DNA from: Zonotrichia leucophrys gambelii
Taxonomy: Eukaryota; Chordata; Aves; Passeriformes; Passerellidae
Length of the DNA: 64,000 bases
Direction: 5' to 3'
Assembly (NCBI RefSeq): GCF_028769735.1
Contig: NC_088179.1
Coordinates: 11,003,950 to 11,067,949 of the forward strand
Shown: positions 26,701-55,200 of the stretch, in pieces
Position numbering within the stretch: position 1 is the first letter of the stretch
Layout of the letters: every line of letters begins with the position of its first letter
Position numbers and translations under genes: made by a program
Notes under the pieces: generated by a model
Databases searched by the model: none
Told to the model about the DNA's origin: nothing
The model's input: the letters and a program-made list of their open reading frames with translations, nothing else

Positions 26701-29700
26701 TCATCTCTGTCCTTTTCTGGTTGATTTTTTTTTTTGCATTGTTCTTACATTTTTCTATTGTTTTAATATGCCATCATAAGTAAAAGAGATGGAAAAAACC
26801 CCACAGCATATAAAATGAGGGCAAGAGTTGCAGTAAGTCAAATGCCATACAGCTATTTTGGAGGGTTTAGCCAGTGAGGGCTTGCCATGAACTGAGATGT
26901 CGAGCTGTAGGTATGTGTGGGTGAGTAGAGCTTCCTGAAAGTTTTCATTTTCCTGCATAAATTCCATCTTTTCAGGGACGGTCCCGCCTCATCAGCATGG
27001 TGTGGCTGTCTTCTTCAGTTTAAGACAGTTAATGCTGTGCATAAACTGACATCTGCCCTGATAATACATCTGGTGATGTGCACTGAAATATGAGATTGTG
27101 TCTCAGGACTACTGACACAGCAAAATGAACATTTGATATTGTGTGGGGATGGAGAGGGCAGTCCTGAGCTCAGTTCTTTGCTGCTGATCCAAGGAGGCCC
27201 TGGCTTGTGGGGAAAGCAGCAATTTGGAGTCCAAGTCAGGAAGAGAGCTGAGCTCTTGCAGGGAGGAAGAGGAGGGACTTGTGTCCACCCACTTTTCCTC
27301 CACTGTAGATGTTCTGTGCTGTTGCTTAGATTACTGGCAGCCTTCATGGCTGTCACTACCAGAGGGTTAAGTACTCCCACTCAGGCTGGCTGAACTTTGG
27401 GTGCCACTGTATCTTGAGCTCAGTTGTGTTGCAGGGATTATTTTAAGTTTATTCGGAGCTCTTTGGATTTTTCATCCCCTCCCTATGGCTACTCTCCACT
27501 CAGTTCCACAGTGTAATGATCTCAAAAAAGAGATGGCAATAAATATAAAGGATACTACCAAATTTGCTCCTCTCTCTTTTGTGTAGCTCTGCCCCCTTTC
27601 TGCAGTTTTCCAATGATTTTGGCTATCTGCTGCACCACTCAGCAGAAGATATGCTCCTGATAGGATCACAAGGTATATTTTGAATAAAGGAATAGAGAGA
27701 AAAAAACTGGTCACTTCTCAGCCATCTGGAAAACTTATGATAAAACTTATGCATGATAAAGGGATTTGTTTAGAGTGGCATATTAAATATAATATGCTGG
27801 GTTTAGTTCCTGGACTCCCACTTTCCAAAAGGGTCCTGCCCAGCTTGCATGCTCTTGCTCCTGCTTGGCTGCTTTGGATTCTCCTGACAATCTTGAGCAA
27901 GCATTTTAAAATCCTCAGTCTGAGTGCAGTTGCTGAGTATCTGTTTTTGTGGCTGTGCTGTTTCTTAAGAGTTCACTAAATGACCTTGGTACTGTCTTTG
28001 TAATGGACAAGTGTTCCTGAAAGCACTTTGCAGTCAGGATTTTATGTACTGCAAATCAACTCAAAGCTCAGTAACCATTAAATCATTAAAAAAACCACAA
28101 GGCACTTGCTTCAAAATACTATAATCTCAAAGGTATTCTTTATAAACTTAAATTATATATAATTCTTGAGTTATGATTGTTTTTTAAATGGAAAAACTGA
28201 TATTTTTAATAACTTTGTCATAAAGTGTGATTGTTCTTTTAAATTTTAATGTGGCAAGAAATATGTGAAACAAAGCTCTCTGATGATCTTGCAGAATAGT
28301 ATTTTTCTTTGTTTCTACTGTTTCATCAGTGGCTCTGTGGTTATTTTTACAAGTAAATATTTGAAACAAACAGTAATTCGAATTGCATATAAAAAAATAA
28401 TTTAGAAAAACATATTGGTAAGATGAATATCAACTATTTCATAATAATTGGAAAGAAGCTGGTAAGGCGGCTGAAACTTTAAAAATAAAATTTACTCTGT
28501 TAGAAACTGTAAACTACAGGTGAAATTTCTGAAGTCCAGAGCTTTCTCCCTCCTCGGTGTCTTCACTGTTTTCTTAACTGTGGATTATCAACCCAGGGGA
28601 ACAAAGTTATGAGGTTATTCCAAGCTCACTTATTCAGGCTAAATTTTCTCAAATTCTCCTCTTTGATGCAAGAGAAAACAGCCTATGCAGCACTGATTCA
28701 CATGTAGATGTCTACAGAGATGTTGTTAAAATTTAGGTAGTGTTATATGTAGAAAATTAATGAATTTTTGCAAGCTGTAACTTTAAAGAGAATGAGTTAG
28801 GTTAGGACTCATGATTGCAATAATAAAAGCAACCTATGTCAGGAAAGTGAAGGTTGGGATTTACTGCCTAATGAATTTTCTGAAGTTCTTCTAAGTAGAA
28901 TTGCTGGTTAAAACTGTGAGGATAACTGGCCCCCTCAGCAGTATAAATAGCTCCACAAAGTTAACAAATACAACACTGCCTCTCCATGTTTTCAGTGCAA
29001 AGAACTAAAAAAAAAAGAAATCCTTGCTTTAGGGAGGCCCTTTTGCAAATTAATACTGTCAAATTCTGTGAGGAGAGAGTGGAGTTGTAGTGCCTCGTGT
29101 GTTAGTACTGACTTTTTATAAAAAGATATTTTTTCTCTCAAACTGTTGAATGCAGTTTCTGCTCATTTTAGTTTCAGGAACTTATTATTAATCATCTTCA
29201 TGATATATTAATTATGTGAAATATAACAAAAAATTATTTCTGTATTTTATCAAATTGTATTTACTCAGATAAATGTAGTCTAATGATACTACTTCATGTA
29301 GTCCCCCTGCCCTGTGCCCAGAACTGAGTGGATCTGAATTGGATAGGATTGCCTTGTAGTATAGATTATTGTTTGGGAAATTGTGAACTCTTTTTGGGGT
29401 GGGAGGGGGGTGGTGAGGGATATGAGAAACATTTAAACATTGCTTATTAAAGTGTTTTCTCCAATAACTTATATAGAATTGTATTTGTCACCATAGGAGA
29501 AAGTAAGGAAGAAAGGACTTTCAGAAACTGGATGAATTCACTGGGTGTGAGCCCATATGTTAATCATTTATACAGGTAAGGTTTTTTAAAAAGATTTATT
29601 TGACTTCCCTGGGGTGACAGGGGAAGAAAGAAGGAAAGAAGAGGGGGACGTTGTATTTCTACTAGAATAGTGATATCTAGGTTTCTTCTTCAAAACTGAT

Positions 29701-32700
29701 CTGTAGGACCACATTAAGCAGTATCTGACTCAAATATTCTAGTCATAATCTAGATAGATTAGAAAACCTAAGAAGGTTTAAATCTCCCTCCCTCACTCAC
29801 TTGTATGTGAATTATGTTTTTATGAAAGTTGAGATAATTGTGTTTTATGATGTATAATCTTTATTTTTTCAGTAGACTGTAAGGAGCTCTGCAGTGTAGT
29901 ATTCCCTCAGATGAAGTGCTTTATAACAAGCTTTTTAGATGCTTCTGGTCACTTTCAAATTATGCCAGAAATTGATTCAAATTCTGCCAATAAAAGATGA
30001 GATTGAGGGAGCATATAGGAGTCCCTGCTTGTATGTATATTTACTAATTGGTTTCATTATTTCAGTTTTCTGATCTCTGTAAAGTGATCTTAACATGGAG
30101 AATTTCATTTATTAAGTAGTTGATGGGAATTATCAGTAATGCAACATATAATTGGAAAATAATACTTTTCCTACTACTCTTTTGCAAAATAAGTTCATTG
30201 GTTTTGATTATTCTTTAGCAAAATTCATCTGTAGGCATCTGCAGATAAAGCATGAGTATTTAACATTTGGGAAAGTCCTTAGAGAACTAAAACGAGATCA
30301 ATAAATTAAAACTCTTTTAGCAGCTATTTTGTCTATGCCTGCCTTATGAAAGTAATTATTTATTTGAGGCCAGTGACTGAGATTGCTTCAGTTAGATTTG
30401 TGATACTAATGAAATTAAATGCAGAATTTGGTGTATATACTTGCAGGAATCAAGCAATGGAATGTGGGCTAGTTTCTTTACAGAACCACACCAGTTTTTA
30501 TTTATGTGTCTGGAATTTTTCAGCAACTTAATTACACTGTGAGAAGTCTCAAGTACTTACTTTCATTGTCAGTCTGTGCTTTTGTGCTGAAGCCCATTGT
30601 TTTGCTCTTGATTTAGTGACCTTTCTGATGCTTTAATCATCTTCCAACTGTACGACATGACGCGCGTTCCGGTTGACTGGAGCCACGTCAACAAACCTCC
30701 CTACTCCCTGCTGGGGGGCAACATGAAAAAGGTGGGTGATGCTCTGGGGGCAGCCAGCTCCTCTGGCTCCCATGCTGCTCATGGCAGGCTGTGCTGTTGA
30801 GATTTCTGTGCTACTGAGACAGCCCTGGGAGAAAAAAAAAGAAAATCTAATTTTCAGTTATTATCCCAAAGAATAAATAGCAGTAATAGCATATATCACC
30901 TTAGTTTCTAAATGTGGGCACCTTTTAGCAATATTTCATTTATTGCCTAATTTAGCTCTTATAAGTGAAAGCTTCAGGCCTGACCTGGCTGTTGTTGCTG
31001 GATGCTCCTGTACTGTGAAGCCTTTCCTCCCAGAGCAGTTTTATATGCTGCCCAGAGGATTTGGGCAAGACTTGCAGGATCCAAGCTTTCACATAGTTTT
31101 GTGGTTGTTGTGAAGCCTAAAATGTAGAGGATAAAAATTACTGCCTGTTTAAGAAGAACACATTTCAATATCTTTCAAAGTATAGTTTTGATATAAATAT
31201 ATTTTATTCACTACTTTAGTGGAAACTTGGTTTTCTCAAATGTGGAAAAAATTATCATTGGAATCTTGCATAATTGCATTTATAGTAAAAACTGTTATTT
31301 ATTTTAATCACAGTGTAGCTAGACTGGAAATCTTTTCTAGCTTCAGATCTCACTGTAGGTAACAGTAAGCCAAAGTAATTTAAAATACACATAGAGTATA
31401 TGTCTGTATTGCAGAAATATTAATATGTTTTCATTATTTGCACACAAAATTTATTTTTAGATTGAGAATTGCAATTATGCAGTAGAACTTGGGAAGACAA
31501 AAGCCAAATTCTCACTGGTTGGTATTGCTGGACATGATCTAAATGAGGGTAATCCAACTCTGACTTTGGCTTTGGTGTGGCAGCTGATGAGAAGGTAAGT
31601 TAGGCAGTGTATGATGGATGTGTATAAATGTGTCTGTGCATGTGTGTCTGTAAATCAAGGCAAATTAAGGGTAGTATTCAGTATGTAATCTTACATACTT
31701 TGCAGTGATTGAAACCACAATTTATAGTGCCAATTAAAACCTTATAAACTAGAAACTGTGACTAAAATATAGATCCTGCAGCAAGTAAAAAGAATTCACC
31801 TTATTTCATGTTGATTCCATGTGTCTTTCTGTAAGTATAATAATTTAAATATTTTAAAACCCAAGGCAGTGGTGATACCTACACTATAGAAGTTGAAAGG
31901 GTAAAAAATTGTAGGCCATTATAGCTATAGATACCATAAGTATCATCAAATCAAAATCTTGCTGCTGTATTCCGTGAGAAAAAATTATTATAAAGTGATT
32001 TGATTAAGGAGTGTTTTATTGCAAATGTTTTCCTCAAATTAGTTTTCTTAGACCTATCCCAAAACACTTAGTGATTTTTGTTCTCAAACTGCTGTGATTT
32101 AGTTTTTTTCCCTACTAGGATGGTGGGAGTAATTTTAACTTAGAAAGTATAATTTATTATGATGTACTGAGTAAAACAAATGCATGAAGATGTTACCATG
32201 AATATTATGAGGTTTGGGATATTATTTTATTATTTTATTCAGTAACCACTGAATAAGTGATTTCAATTACTATATAGTTTGTAAGGTAAGGGTGCCCTAT
32301 GAAGAGTACTTAGCATTGTTACTGTGATGAAGTAATATTTTACCTTTGCTATAGCTTTGCAAGAAAAGTTGAGTTCCACCACTCATTTTAATTTGGGCTC
32401 TTGTTTTTGTTGAAGGTATACTTTGAATGTACTGTCTGACCTTGGAGAGGGCGAAAAAGTAAATGATGAAATCATTATTAAGTGGGTGAATCAGACACTT
32501 GCAAAAGCAAATAAGAAAACTTCAATTACAAGTTTCAAGGTAATAAAATTTATTTACTTTTCTTTCCACATAAAATAGGACCTGGGATTTTTAACCTGAT
32601 CTGTTAATGATTTGGTTTTAACAGCAGCTCTGCCATCGACTAGCAAAATTGTTTATGGAAATATTTCTGACAGTCCTTGAATCTTCAAAAGTATTTTTCA

Positions 32701-35286
32701 AATATATTGAAAACTAAAAGAATTTATAGTAGCTGCAGTAAAATACAAAACAAAAAGCCCAAAAATAAAGAAAAGAAAAATAACTTTAAACTTTCAAAGG
32801 GTCTTCTGTCTGAAATTACCAGTCTTTGGGCCTGGCATGTCGTATATTTTCCAAATATTTAGATATAGGCACTGTGATGCTTACACAAGCCATAAGAAGG
32901 ATTTTGGAAGTACGGGGGGCAGATGATCACTCCTGCTAGGAGCTGGTTAAAGGATGTTCTCACGTGTGACACAGCCGGGAGGGGGAGCCCAGGGCAGCCA
33001 GCGACACCTTGTGTTGCCCTTGGCGCTGCTGATGTGCAGCAGGCGGGGAGAACAGGAGCTGTTCCCGTTCAGCCTGAGAGAACACACTGCTCAAGGAACC
33101 TTTCCTTCCACCTTGTTTCAGTGCTCAAAACAAAAGAAGCCGTGTGTGTGTCAGGTGTGTTATTCTGTGTGAATCTCTTGCTCTAGAAATGGCTGATTAA
33201 TAATTGCACACAAATGTAACATTCTTGTACAGGTTCATTTTATAACCTCAGACAGTTATGTCTGTGATTCAAAGCAGGAGAACCTAGCAAGTTAAACATT
33301 TGAGAGTTCACTATGTTACAAATTTTAATTAGATAAGCATTATTAATAAAAAATTAAGTAAGAATATTTAGTTTTCACTTTAGAAGGTAACTTGAGCCTT
33401 CATTTTCTTATGTGATGTTGCTTCTCTTATTTCTACATAAATTGTTATAATGGTGACATTAAATAAGCTGAAAGTATGACAAGAACCTGTCCCAATATCT
33501 TGCCTTTGGTATGCCTGTGTCTTTGAGGGTACATTGGGTACATTGGTTGTGTTTTTACAGCCATTCAAATGGTGTTTTTAAGATAATTCAACTGCCGGTT
33601 GACCAAAGATAAGAAGGTACTCATGTAAATTGACACTATTCAGTATTTGTTTTTTTTACTGCTAATTTTTTACAATATTTACATAAATATGCCTTTCACT
33701 GTTTGGGTTTTGGGACACTGTGGCAAGCAGACCATAGAGAATGCAGAAGTGCCTTATATTTCACTGTGGACTAAGAAAGCCAAGTTCTATTGTACTGCCA
33801 TTATTCAAACAGTAAAAATAACAAAGGTGTTTCTTACGGTCTTGGGGACTCCATGCATTTCATGCCTTGAAGCAGAATTATATTAGTATTTTTAGATGTA
33901 TAATTAATGATGGCTCTGTGGGACTCCCCTGAACTGGCAGTCCTGGTTCTGACCTGGTGACAAAGGCAGCTGTGCCCCGTGGCTGTGCTCAGCCACTGCA
34001 GGGCCTGGGCTTGCTTTGGCACCAGCAGCTCCTGCTCTGCCCGGACAGCTGGCAGGGAATGATTGCACCAACAGCAACTGCTCTTTTAACAATCTCTCTG
34101 TATTAAATATGAAACACAGACTGCTCACACTAGCTCAGAACACCATCTGAGTTGAAATATTACAGAAAGAGTGAGCCATTAACTACTGGAGAAAATAGTT
34201 TCATGGCAAGAAAACAAGGAAAATATATGTATGGGAGCCTGGAAGGATCTTTTTTTGTTGTCTTGAAAGTCCGGCCCTTGAACTTATGTCATAATTCCCT
34301 TCCTTCCTTAGGGCTTAAGGAGGGAAATTTGATGAAATAAATTTAAACCATTTGTGCAATAATGATACCAGCATGGTGAACATTATAATACTGATTGTAG
34401 AAAAGAAAATTAGAATTCATAAAGGGTGATGAGAACCTTCACACTGTGAAGTAAGAAAACAGGCTTCTGTCTTTGAGTATGCATGCAAGATGTACTGTAG
34501 GGTTTTTGCATTTTGAAGATGGAGTAATCAAAGCAGATTCCTTTAAACTAATCCTGAGTCTTTTTCTTTCAGGACAGATCAATTAGCACTAGCTTACCTG
34601 TCCTAGATTTAATAGATGCCATTGCACCAAAAGCAGTTCGTCCAGAAATGGTCAAGAGAGAAGACCTTTCTTACCAAGACAAATTGAATAATGCCAAGTA
34701 AGTTTTAAATGAATGCTTCATATTTTCCTGAAATGCAGGAAATGCATTAATTCACAGTGTAATGCATTATTTACTGATTTGTTAGGAAAAAGATAATACT
34801 AATTAATTTTTTTGAATAGAATATAAATTCTAATATTATTTATTTTTCTAGTTCATCTAAAATAGGAAGTCAAATTTACAGCTGATATGACCTACCAACA
34901 CTGCACTGGAATTGGTTTCTTAACAGTTTGCCATAATTCATCGTGTTTTTGACCAAAAGAAATGCTTTGATAACCAGTAGTAAAACATATGCCAGTACAT
35001 GCTTTCTTCACCATAATGTCCATTTTCTGGTAGAGCCTAAGTACTGTTAAACAGGCATCCTGCCATTAAAATCTGGTTTTGTTGTTGTGAATTTTGACGT
35101 ATTGGTAGAAGCCAGAAAATAACAGTATTTGTTTTCTCTTGTTTTCCAAGGTATGCCATTTCAGTTGCTCGAAAAATTGGTGCTCGTATTTATGCTCTCC
35201 CAGATGATCTGGTTGAAGTGAAGCCAAAAATGGTGATGACAGTGTTTGCATGTTTGATGGGAAGAGGACTGAACAGAATAAAATAA
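14693..35286 (+). CDS. PLS1: Plastin-1 (I-plastin, intestinal fimbrin), complete spliced CDS
   Basis: Actin-bundling protein that crosslinks filaments in brush-border microvilli and hair-cell stereocilia. Fifteen coding exons join in frame: 14693-14762, 16976-17139, 18279-18408, 19932-20064, 20959-21040, 21928-22093, 22189-22331, 23374-23469, 24727-24922, 29497-29575, 30617-30731, 31461-31594, 32416-32539, 34573-34697, 35151-35286. All introns are GT-AG and the product is 630 residues (human PLS1 is 629). Domain order is fimbrin-like: two EF-hands (calcium loops at residues 24-35 and 64-75), then actin-binding domain 1 (CH1 and CH2, about 120-378) and actin-binding domain 2 (CH3 and CH4, about 394-625). 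The start [15 protein letters not shown] matches plastin-1 better than PLS2/LCP1 or PLS3, in my reading. Calcium binding to the EF-hands restrains bundling in this family. Introns hold nothing recognisable beyond the items listed separately. The noncoding first exon was not found. Confidence 0.97.
16976..17139 (+). CDS. PLS1: PLS1 coding exon 2: EF-hand pair
   Basis: Residues 24-78, between acceptor TTCTACAG and donor GTAAGA. It contains both 12-residue calcium loops: [12 protein letters not shown] (24-35) and [12 protein letters not shown] (64-75), each with acidic or polar residues at positions 1, 3, 5 and 9 and Glu at 12, so both appear competent to bind calcium. Confidence 0.95.
18279..18408 (+). 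CDS. PLS1: PLS1 coding exon 3: linker from EF-hands to CH1
   Basis: Residues 79-121. It covers the end of EF-hand 2 ([10 protein letters not shown]) and the conserved linker [20 protein letters not shown] that joins the calcium headpiece to actin-binding domain 1. Acceptor TTTTAG, donor GTAAGA. Confidence 0.95.
19932..20064 (+). CDS. PLS1: PLS1 coding exon 4: start of CH1
   Basis: Residues 122-166, beginning [15 protein letters not shown], the first helix of calponin-homology domain 1, and running to SLADGILL. The donor GTGAGT splits a Cys codon (TG|C), which restores the CKMIN motif in the next exon. Confidence 0.95.
20959..21040 (+). CDS. PLS1: PLS1 coding exon 5: CH1 actin-binding segment
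   Basis: Residues 166-193: [20 protein letters not shown] followed by LTPFTIS. This is among the most conserved plastin segments and lies in the CH1 actin-binding surface. Acceptor TTCTTAG, donor GTAAGT. Confidence 0.95.
21928..22093 (+). CDS. PLS1: PLS1 coding exon 6: C-terminal half of CH1
   Basis: Residues 194-248, with [20 protein letters not shown] and [19 protein letters not shown], the signature of CH1 in fimbrins. Acceptor AAATAG, donor GTAAGA after the first base of Ala249. Confidence 0.95.
22189..22331 (+). CDS. PLS1: PLS1 coding exon 7: CH1-CH2 linker and start of CH2
   Basis: Residues 249-296, from [20 protein letters not shown] through [14 protein letters not shown] to FSQDIK. 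It contains the interdomain linker and the first helix of CH2. It lies only 95 bases after the preceding exon, the shortest intron in the gene. Confidence 0.95.
22861..22887. repeat. 27-nt exact repeat, copy 1
   Basis: Begins TTTGGCTATCTGCTGCACCA and is identical over 27 bases to 27618-27644. It lies in the intron before PLS1 coding exon 8. Flanks match only weakly on the left (an AATG shortly upstream) and not on the right. Confidence 0.85.
23374..23469 (+). CDS. PLS1: PLS1 coding exon 8: CH2 middle, variable loop
   Basis: Residues 297-328, [20 protein letters not shown] followed by [12 protein letters not shown]. The loop after APKG is the most divergent part of the protein relative to mammalian plastin-1 as I know it, and appears one residue longer, which would account for 630 versus 629. 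Acceptor TTTTAG, donor GTAAGT. Confidence 0.93.
24727..24922 (+). CDS. PLS1: PLS1 coding exon 9: CH2 end and hinge to actin-binding domain 2
   Basis: Residues 329-393. It contains [20 protein letters not shown] and [17 protein letters not shown], conserved in CH2, and ends in LLEG at the hinge. The 4.6 kb intron that follows is the longest between coding exons here. Confidence 0.95.
27618..27644. repeat. 27-nt exact repeat, copy 2
   Basis: Direct-orientation copy of 22861-22887, in the intron between PLS1 coding exons 9 and 10. A match this long is very unlikely by chance in a 64 kb window, so it probably marks a dispersed repeat family that I cannot name. Confidence 0.85.
29396..29419 (+). 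other. Intronic G-quadruplex motif upstream of PLS1 exon 10
   Basis: Four G-runs of 4, 3, 6 and 3 with loops T, A and TGGTGA fit the canonical G-quadruplex pattern on the sense strand, so it would also be present in the pre-mRNA. It ends 77 bases before the exon. A regulatory role is only a possibility. Confidence 0.6.
29497..29575 (+). CDS. PLS1: PLS1 coding exon 10: start of CH3
   Basis: Residues 394-420, [20 protein letters not shown] then YVNHLY, the first helix of CH3. This is the smallest internal coding exon (79 bases). A G-quadruplex motif lies about 80 bases upstream of its acceptor (ACCATAG); the donor is GTAAGG. Confidence 0.95.
30617..30731 (+). CDS. PLS1: PLS1 coding exon 11: CH3
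   Basis: Residues 420-458, [20 protein letters not shown], then [19 protein letters not shown]. Donor GTGGGT. Confidence 0.95.
31461..31594 (+). CDS. PLS1: PLS1 coding exon 12: CH3 end
   Basis: Residues 459-503, [20 protein letters not shown] followed by [20 protein letters not shown] and QLMRR, corresponding to the C-terminal helices of CH3. Acceptor TTTTTAG, donor GTAAGT. Confidence 0.95.
32416..32539 (+). CDS. PLS1: PLS1 coding exon 13: CH3-CH4 junction
   Basis: Residues 503-544, [20 protein letters not shown] then [20 protein letters not shown], covering the linker and first helix of CH4. Acceptor TTGAAG, donor GTAATA. Confidence 0.95.
34573..34697 (+). CDS. PLS1: PLS1 coding exon 14: CH4
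   Basis: Residues 545-586, [20 protein letters not shown] followed by [20 protein letters not shown]. Acceptor TTTCAG, donor GTAAGT inside a Lys codon. Confidence 0.95.
35151..35286 (+). CDS. PLS1: PLS1 terminal coding exon: CH4 end and stop
   Basis: Residues 586-630, [20 protein letters not shown] followed by [20 protein letters not shown] and LNRIK, then TAA. The C-terminus is nearly identical to that of other vertebrate plastins. Confidence 0.96.
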
Positions 35287-35486
35287 TGCAGACATATAAT
35301 AACTTTCTGCCATGTTAAGCACAATGAATGCCTCGCAGTTTACAGAGTTCTGAAACTTAGTATGAGAAAAATTGTATGCACAAATATCAATTCTCTTTTA
35401 ATCATGTGTTTGTATTAGTTTATTTTCTTTGGTTCCATAACACATGAATTATTTATGGCTAATACCATTTTCAGAACATGTTCATT

Positions 35487-35492
35487 AATAAA
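35487..35492 (+). terminator. PLS1: PLS1 proximal poly(A) signal AATAAA
   Basis: Canonical hexamer about 200 bases after the stop codon; would give a short 3' UTR. Confidence 0.45.
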
Positions 35493-36061
35493 TTAACATC
35501 ATAGATTTGTATTGCTTGGAAAAACCCATATGAATCAAGCTTCATTTGTATTAGTTTCCATAGCACTGTGAGAACCTGCATTGTTTTACATATGTTGTTT
35601 CAGGACCAATTATGAAACACTGTTTGATTTTTGTGGGTGTTAGTTATATGTAGTCATACAAGTCTCAAGGTGCATTCCAGTCCTGTTGGATTGGACTCCA
35701 AACTGCACAGAAATTGTCATCCTTGCCTTATTCCTGGAGGGGTTAACTCTTGTTGGAGCCAGTGAGAGTCTTGTCATTGACTTTAGAGCAAGTAAAGGCC
35801 TATGATAATGACTGGTAACTAATGAATACTGATTAAACTGATGAAACTTTTTTGTGGGAATTATCTTCAAATATATGTAGTAGTTTTGTTCTGTTACTTA
35901 GCAGAAACTTTTACAAATCATGTTGTATGAGAAACCAGCAATAGAAAGCAGAAATGTCCTGTCATTATTAGGTCTACATATGTGCTAAGTTCTGCGGTTG
36001 GACTAAACAGCTGTTGGTTGAGGTTTTTTAATCTTTTCATAAAATACTGTGTTAAGAAAAC

Positions 36062-36067
36062 AATAAA
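36062..36067 (+). terminator. PLS1: PLS1 poly(A) signal AATAAA
   Basis: Canonical hexamer about 775 bases after the stop, followed within 60 bases by T-rich sequence. A good candidate for a main 3' end. Confidence 0.6.
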
Positions 36068-36347
36068 GAGCTGGCTAGTCCACTATGGATTTTCTCATTA
36101 CTGTATTGCATTTCCTTATATATCATTCCTTTGATTTTTCTAAAATGTGTATCATGTGTGCAGAGGTTTGGTGTAGAAAGACCGGTGCATTCTCTGGAAG
36201 AGATGAAATCTGTATTTTTTTCTTAGTAATTTTAAAGCAACTATTTGTACTTCTTTTTCATCAGTGTAAATTTTCACTTATCAAGCTGGAGCTGTACATT
36301 TAATGAAGTTGTTACCAAAAGCCAAACATTACGGAAACTAAATCAAA

Positions 36348-36353
36348 ATTAAA
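36348..36353 (+). terminator. PLS1: PLS1 alternative poly(A) signal ATTAAA
   Basis: Common variant hexamer followed closely by CTTCTTTTTC. A further AATAAA at 36749-36754 could extend the transcript almost to the TRPC1 promoter. Confidence 0.45.
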
Positions 36354-36375
36354 GACTTCTTTTTCAAGTATGAAG

Positions 36376-53498
<17,123 letters not shown>

Positions 53499-54241
53499 CA
53501 CCTCACCTTTAAACAAAAGGTCTGTGCTTTTAAAGACCCATAGGTGAAAGCGTTGACCTAATTCTGTTGCCAGATCATATAGGTAAGATCATTGCACAAA
53601 AATACATTTGAAAATGCATTTGTGTGAGTTGCAGATCAGTGACCAAGTGGTCAAAGTGAATGCAAAAACAAATACACTAATTTTCTTAACCTCTTAATCT
53701 TGGTATGTATATAAAATTTGTATATAGGAGTTTTTTAAATGTTCCTCAGACTGAGTGTGGCTGTCAGGTGTTAGAGCTTCAGAACTAGCACAATGTGTTT
53801 ATTTCTTCTATTTTTGCCATTTGTTCTTTTTTTGATATTGTTTTTCAAGTTGTGGGAGAAGATAGGCTTTTTAAAATGAAAATCCAGCCTGTTTATTTTT
53901 AATAGAAAAGTCAGATAAAGAATAATAGAAAATTTCCAGCACAGTTGGAAATGATGTATGACTGTAGGTTACAGTGCATGTGAAGACTGTATGGCTCTGA
54001 AAGAGGCAGTTCTAGTTTTGTATGATAACACTGACTGTAAACTAACCTTTCTAGAATACAGCAAAGCAAATCATCAAGACTTTTCACTTTTGTGGGAACA
54101 TTGACATTTTGAACACAAAATAGACCAATCATTTCTTGAATGTTTGTGGTTAGGTGTAAGACAATCACACCCTGCTTGGATTTTTCAGCAGTGCCTCAGT
54201 AGTATATTTTAATATACATGTTAGGATTGGGAACAGAATTT

Positions 54242-54247
54242 AATAAA
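54242..54247 (+). terminator. TRPC1: TRPC1 proximal poly(A) signal AATAAA
   Basis: Canonical hexamer about 745 bases past the stop; would give a shorter 3' UTR. Confidence 0.4.
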
Positions 54248-55178
54248 AACTAATCTGTGAACATTTAATGTTTAGTATCTTGGGTTTTTAAAATCTAGAT
54301 AAATTATGTGAATTATTAAAACCTGTAATTTCATGAGAATGAGGTGAAGCACATGACTGCTATTGTTTGCAGTGCTGAACAATTCCTGTACACCATTCTA
54401 CTCTTCTTTCTGTGAGGTCATTGAGTCTTGTCATTGGAGAGATGTACTTTAGAAGGGTCTGCTTGACACATATCCTACTTTTCAATTTGGTTTGCTTTTT
54501 TCCTATTTTTTTACCAGGATTGTTGCCAAGCTAGACTTTTTTTTTTGTCAGGTAAAATGTGTTTTCTGAAAATAGTTTATCTGACTTTGCTTACAATGGA
54601 CAGTAAGGGCTTTGTGGATTTTCTGTGCTAGAGGGTCCTATATGGCTTTATATGCTTATATATAATTCAAGCTGACAAACTGTAACTGAGAAATGTGAGA
54701 TTCCTGTATTTTTAATTACAAAGTAAGTATATTTATGACAGCTAAAGGATTGATGGACAGTTTTGCTGTTATGGTGCTCCTCTGAAATGGTTGTGTGTCC
54801 AGAAGGCGCCGGTAGCCATTGTGGTCTTTGACTGCAGTTGATTTTGGGAGATTGACAGAGTGGGGGCTTACATGAATGTTTACTTTTTTGAAGGAATTCT
54901 TATAAAACTCTTTCTTGTAAAGGTAAAGGTAATATATTTTCCATACTATGAAATTATGTATTTCTGAGCTAGGTTTTAATACTCTGCTTTCAGAAGTGTT
55001 AGAGTATAGAGGGATTCTGACCTGTGTTGGCTTTTCATGGGAATAGGAAGTTAACCTCCTGGTTCAAAGCAAAGAGGATCTCTGAGTTTTGTATTTGAAT
55101 TGAGATCTCATGTTTGAATAATGCACCAACATAAAAACTATGTGCTGTGTATGTCATGTATATTCAAGAAAGGAAGCA

Positions 55179-55184
55179 AATAAA
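55179..55184 (+). terminator. TRPC1: TRPC1 distal poly(A) signal AATAAA
   Basis: Canonical hexamer in GCAAATAAAAGCTC, about 1.68 kb past the stop, followed by GT- and T-rich sequence. The best candidate for the main 3' end. Confidence 0.6.
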
Positions 55185-55200
55185 AGCTCTTTGAAAAATA

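Larger units (their letters stand above)
24923..29496 (+). other. PLS1: Long PLS1 intron between coding exons 9 and 10
   Basis: 4.6 kb of intron. It includes a relatively GC-rich patch at about 25390-25930 with overlapping open frames on the minus strand, a second such patch at 27130-27390, one copy of the 27-nt repeat, and the G-quadruplex motif near its 3' end. No recognised exon was found between them. Confidence 0.7.
35287..36375 (+). other. PLS1: PLS1 3' UTR
   Basis: Sequence from the stop codon to the likely distal cleavage region. It is AT-rich with several poly(A) signals, so transcripts of different length are likely. The end is inferred from the signals, not from transcript data. 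Confidence 0.65.
53499..55200 (+). other. TRPC1: TRPC1 3' UTR
   Basis: About 1.7 kb of AT-rich sequence up to the distal poly(A) signal. No conserved coding frame is seen. The end is inferred. Confidence 0.65.

Noticed and set aside
27015..27393. Overlapping frames of 121 (-) and 86 (+) codons
   Set aside because: They lie in a GC-richer intronic patch; composition is enough to explain them and neither looks like a known protein.
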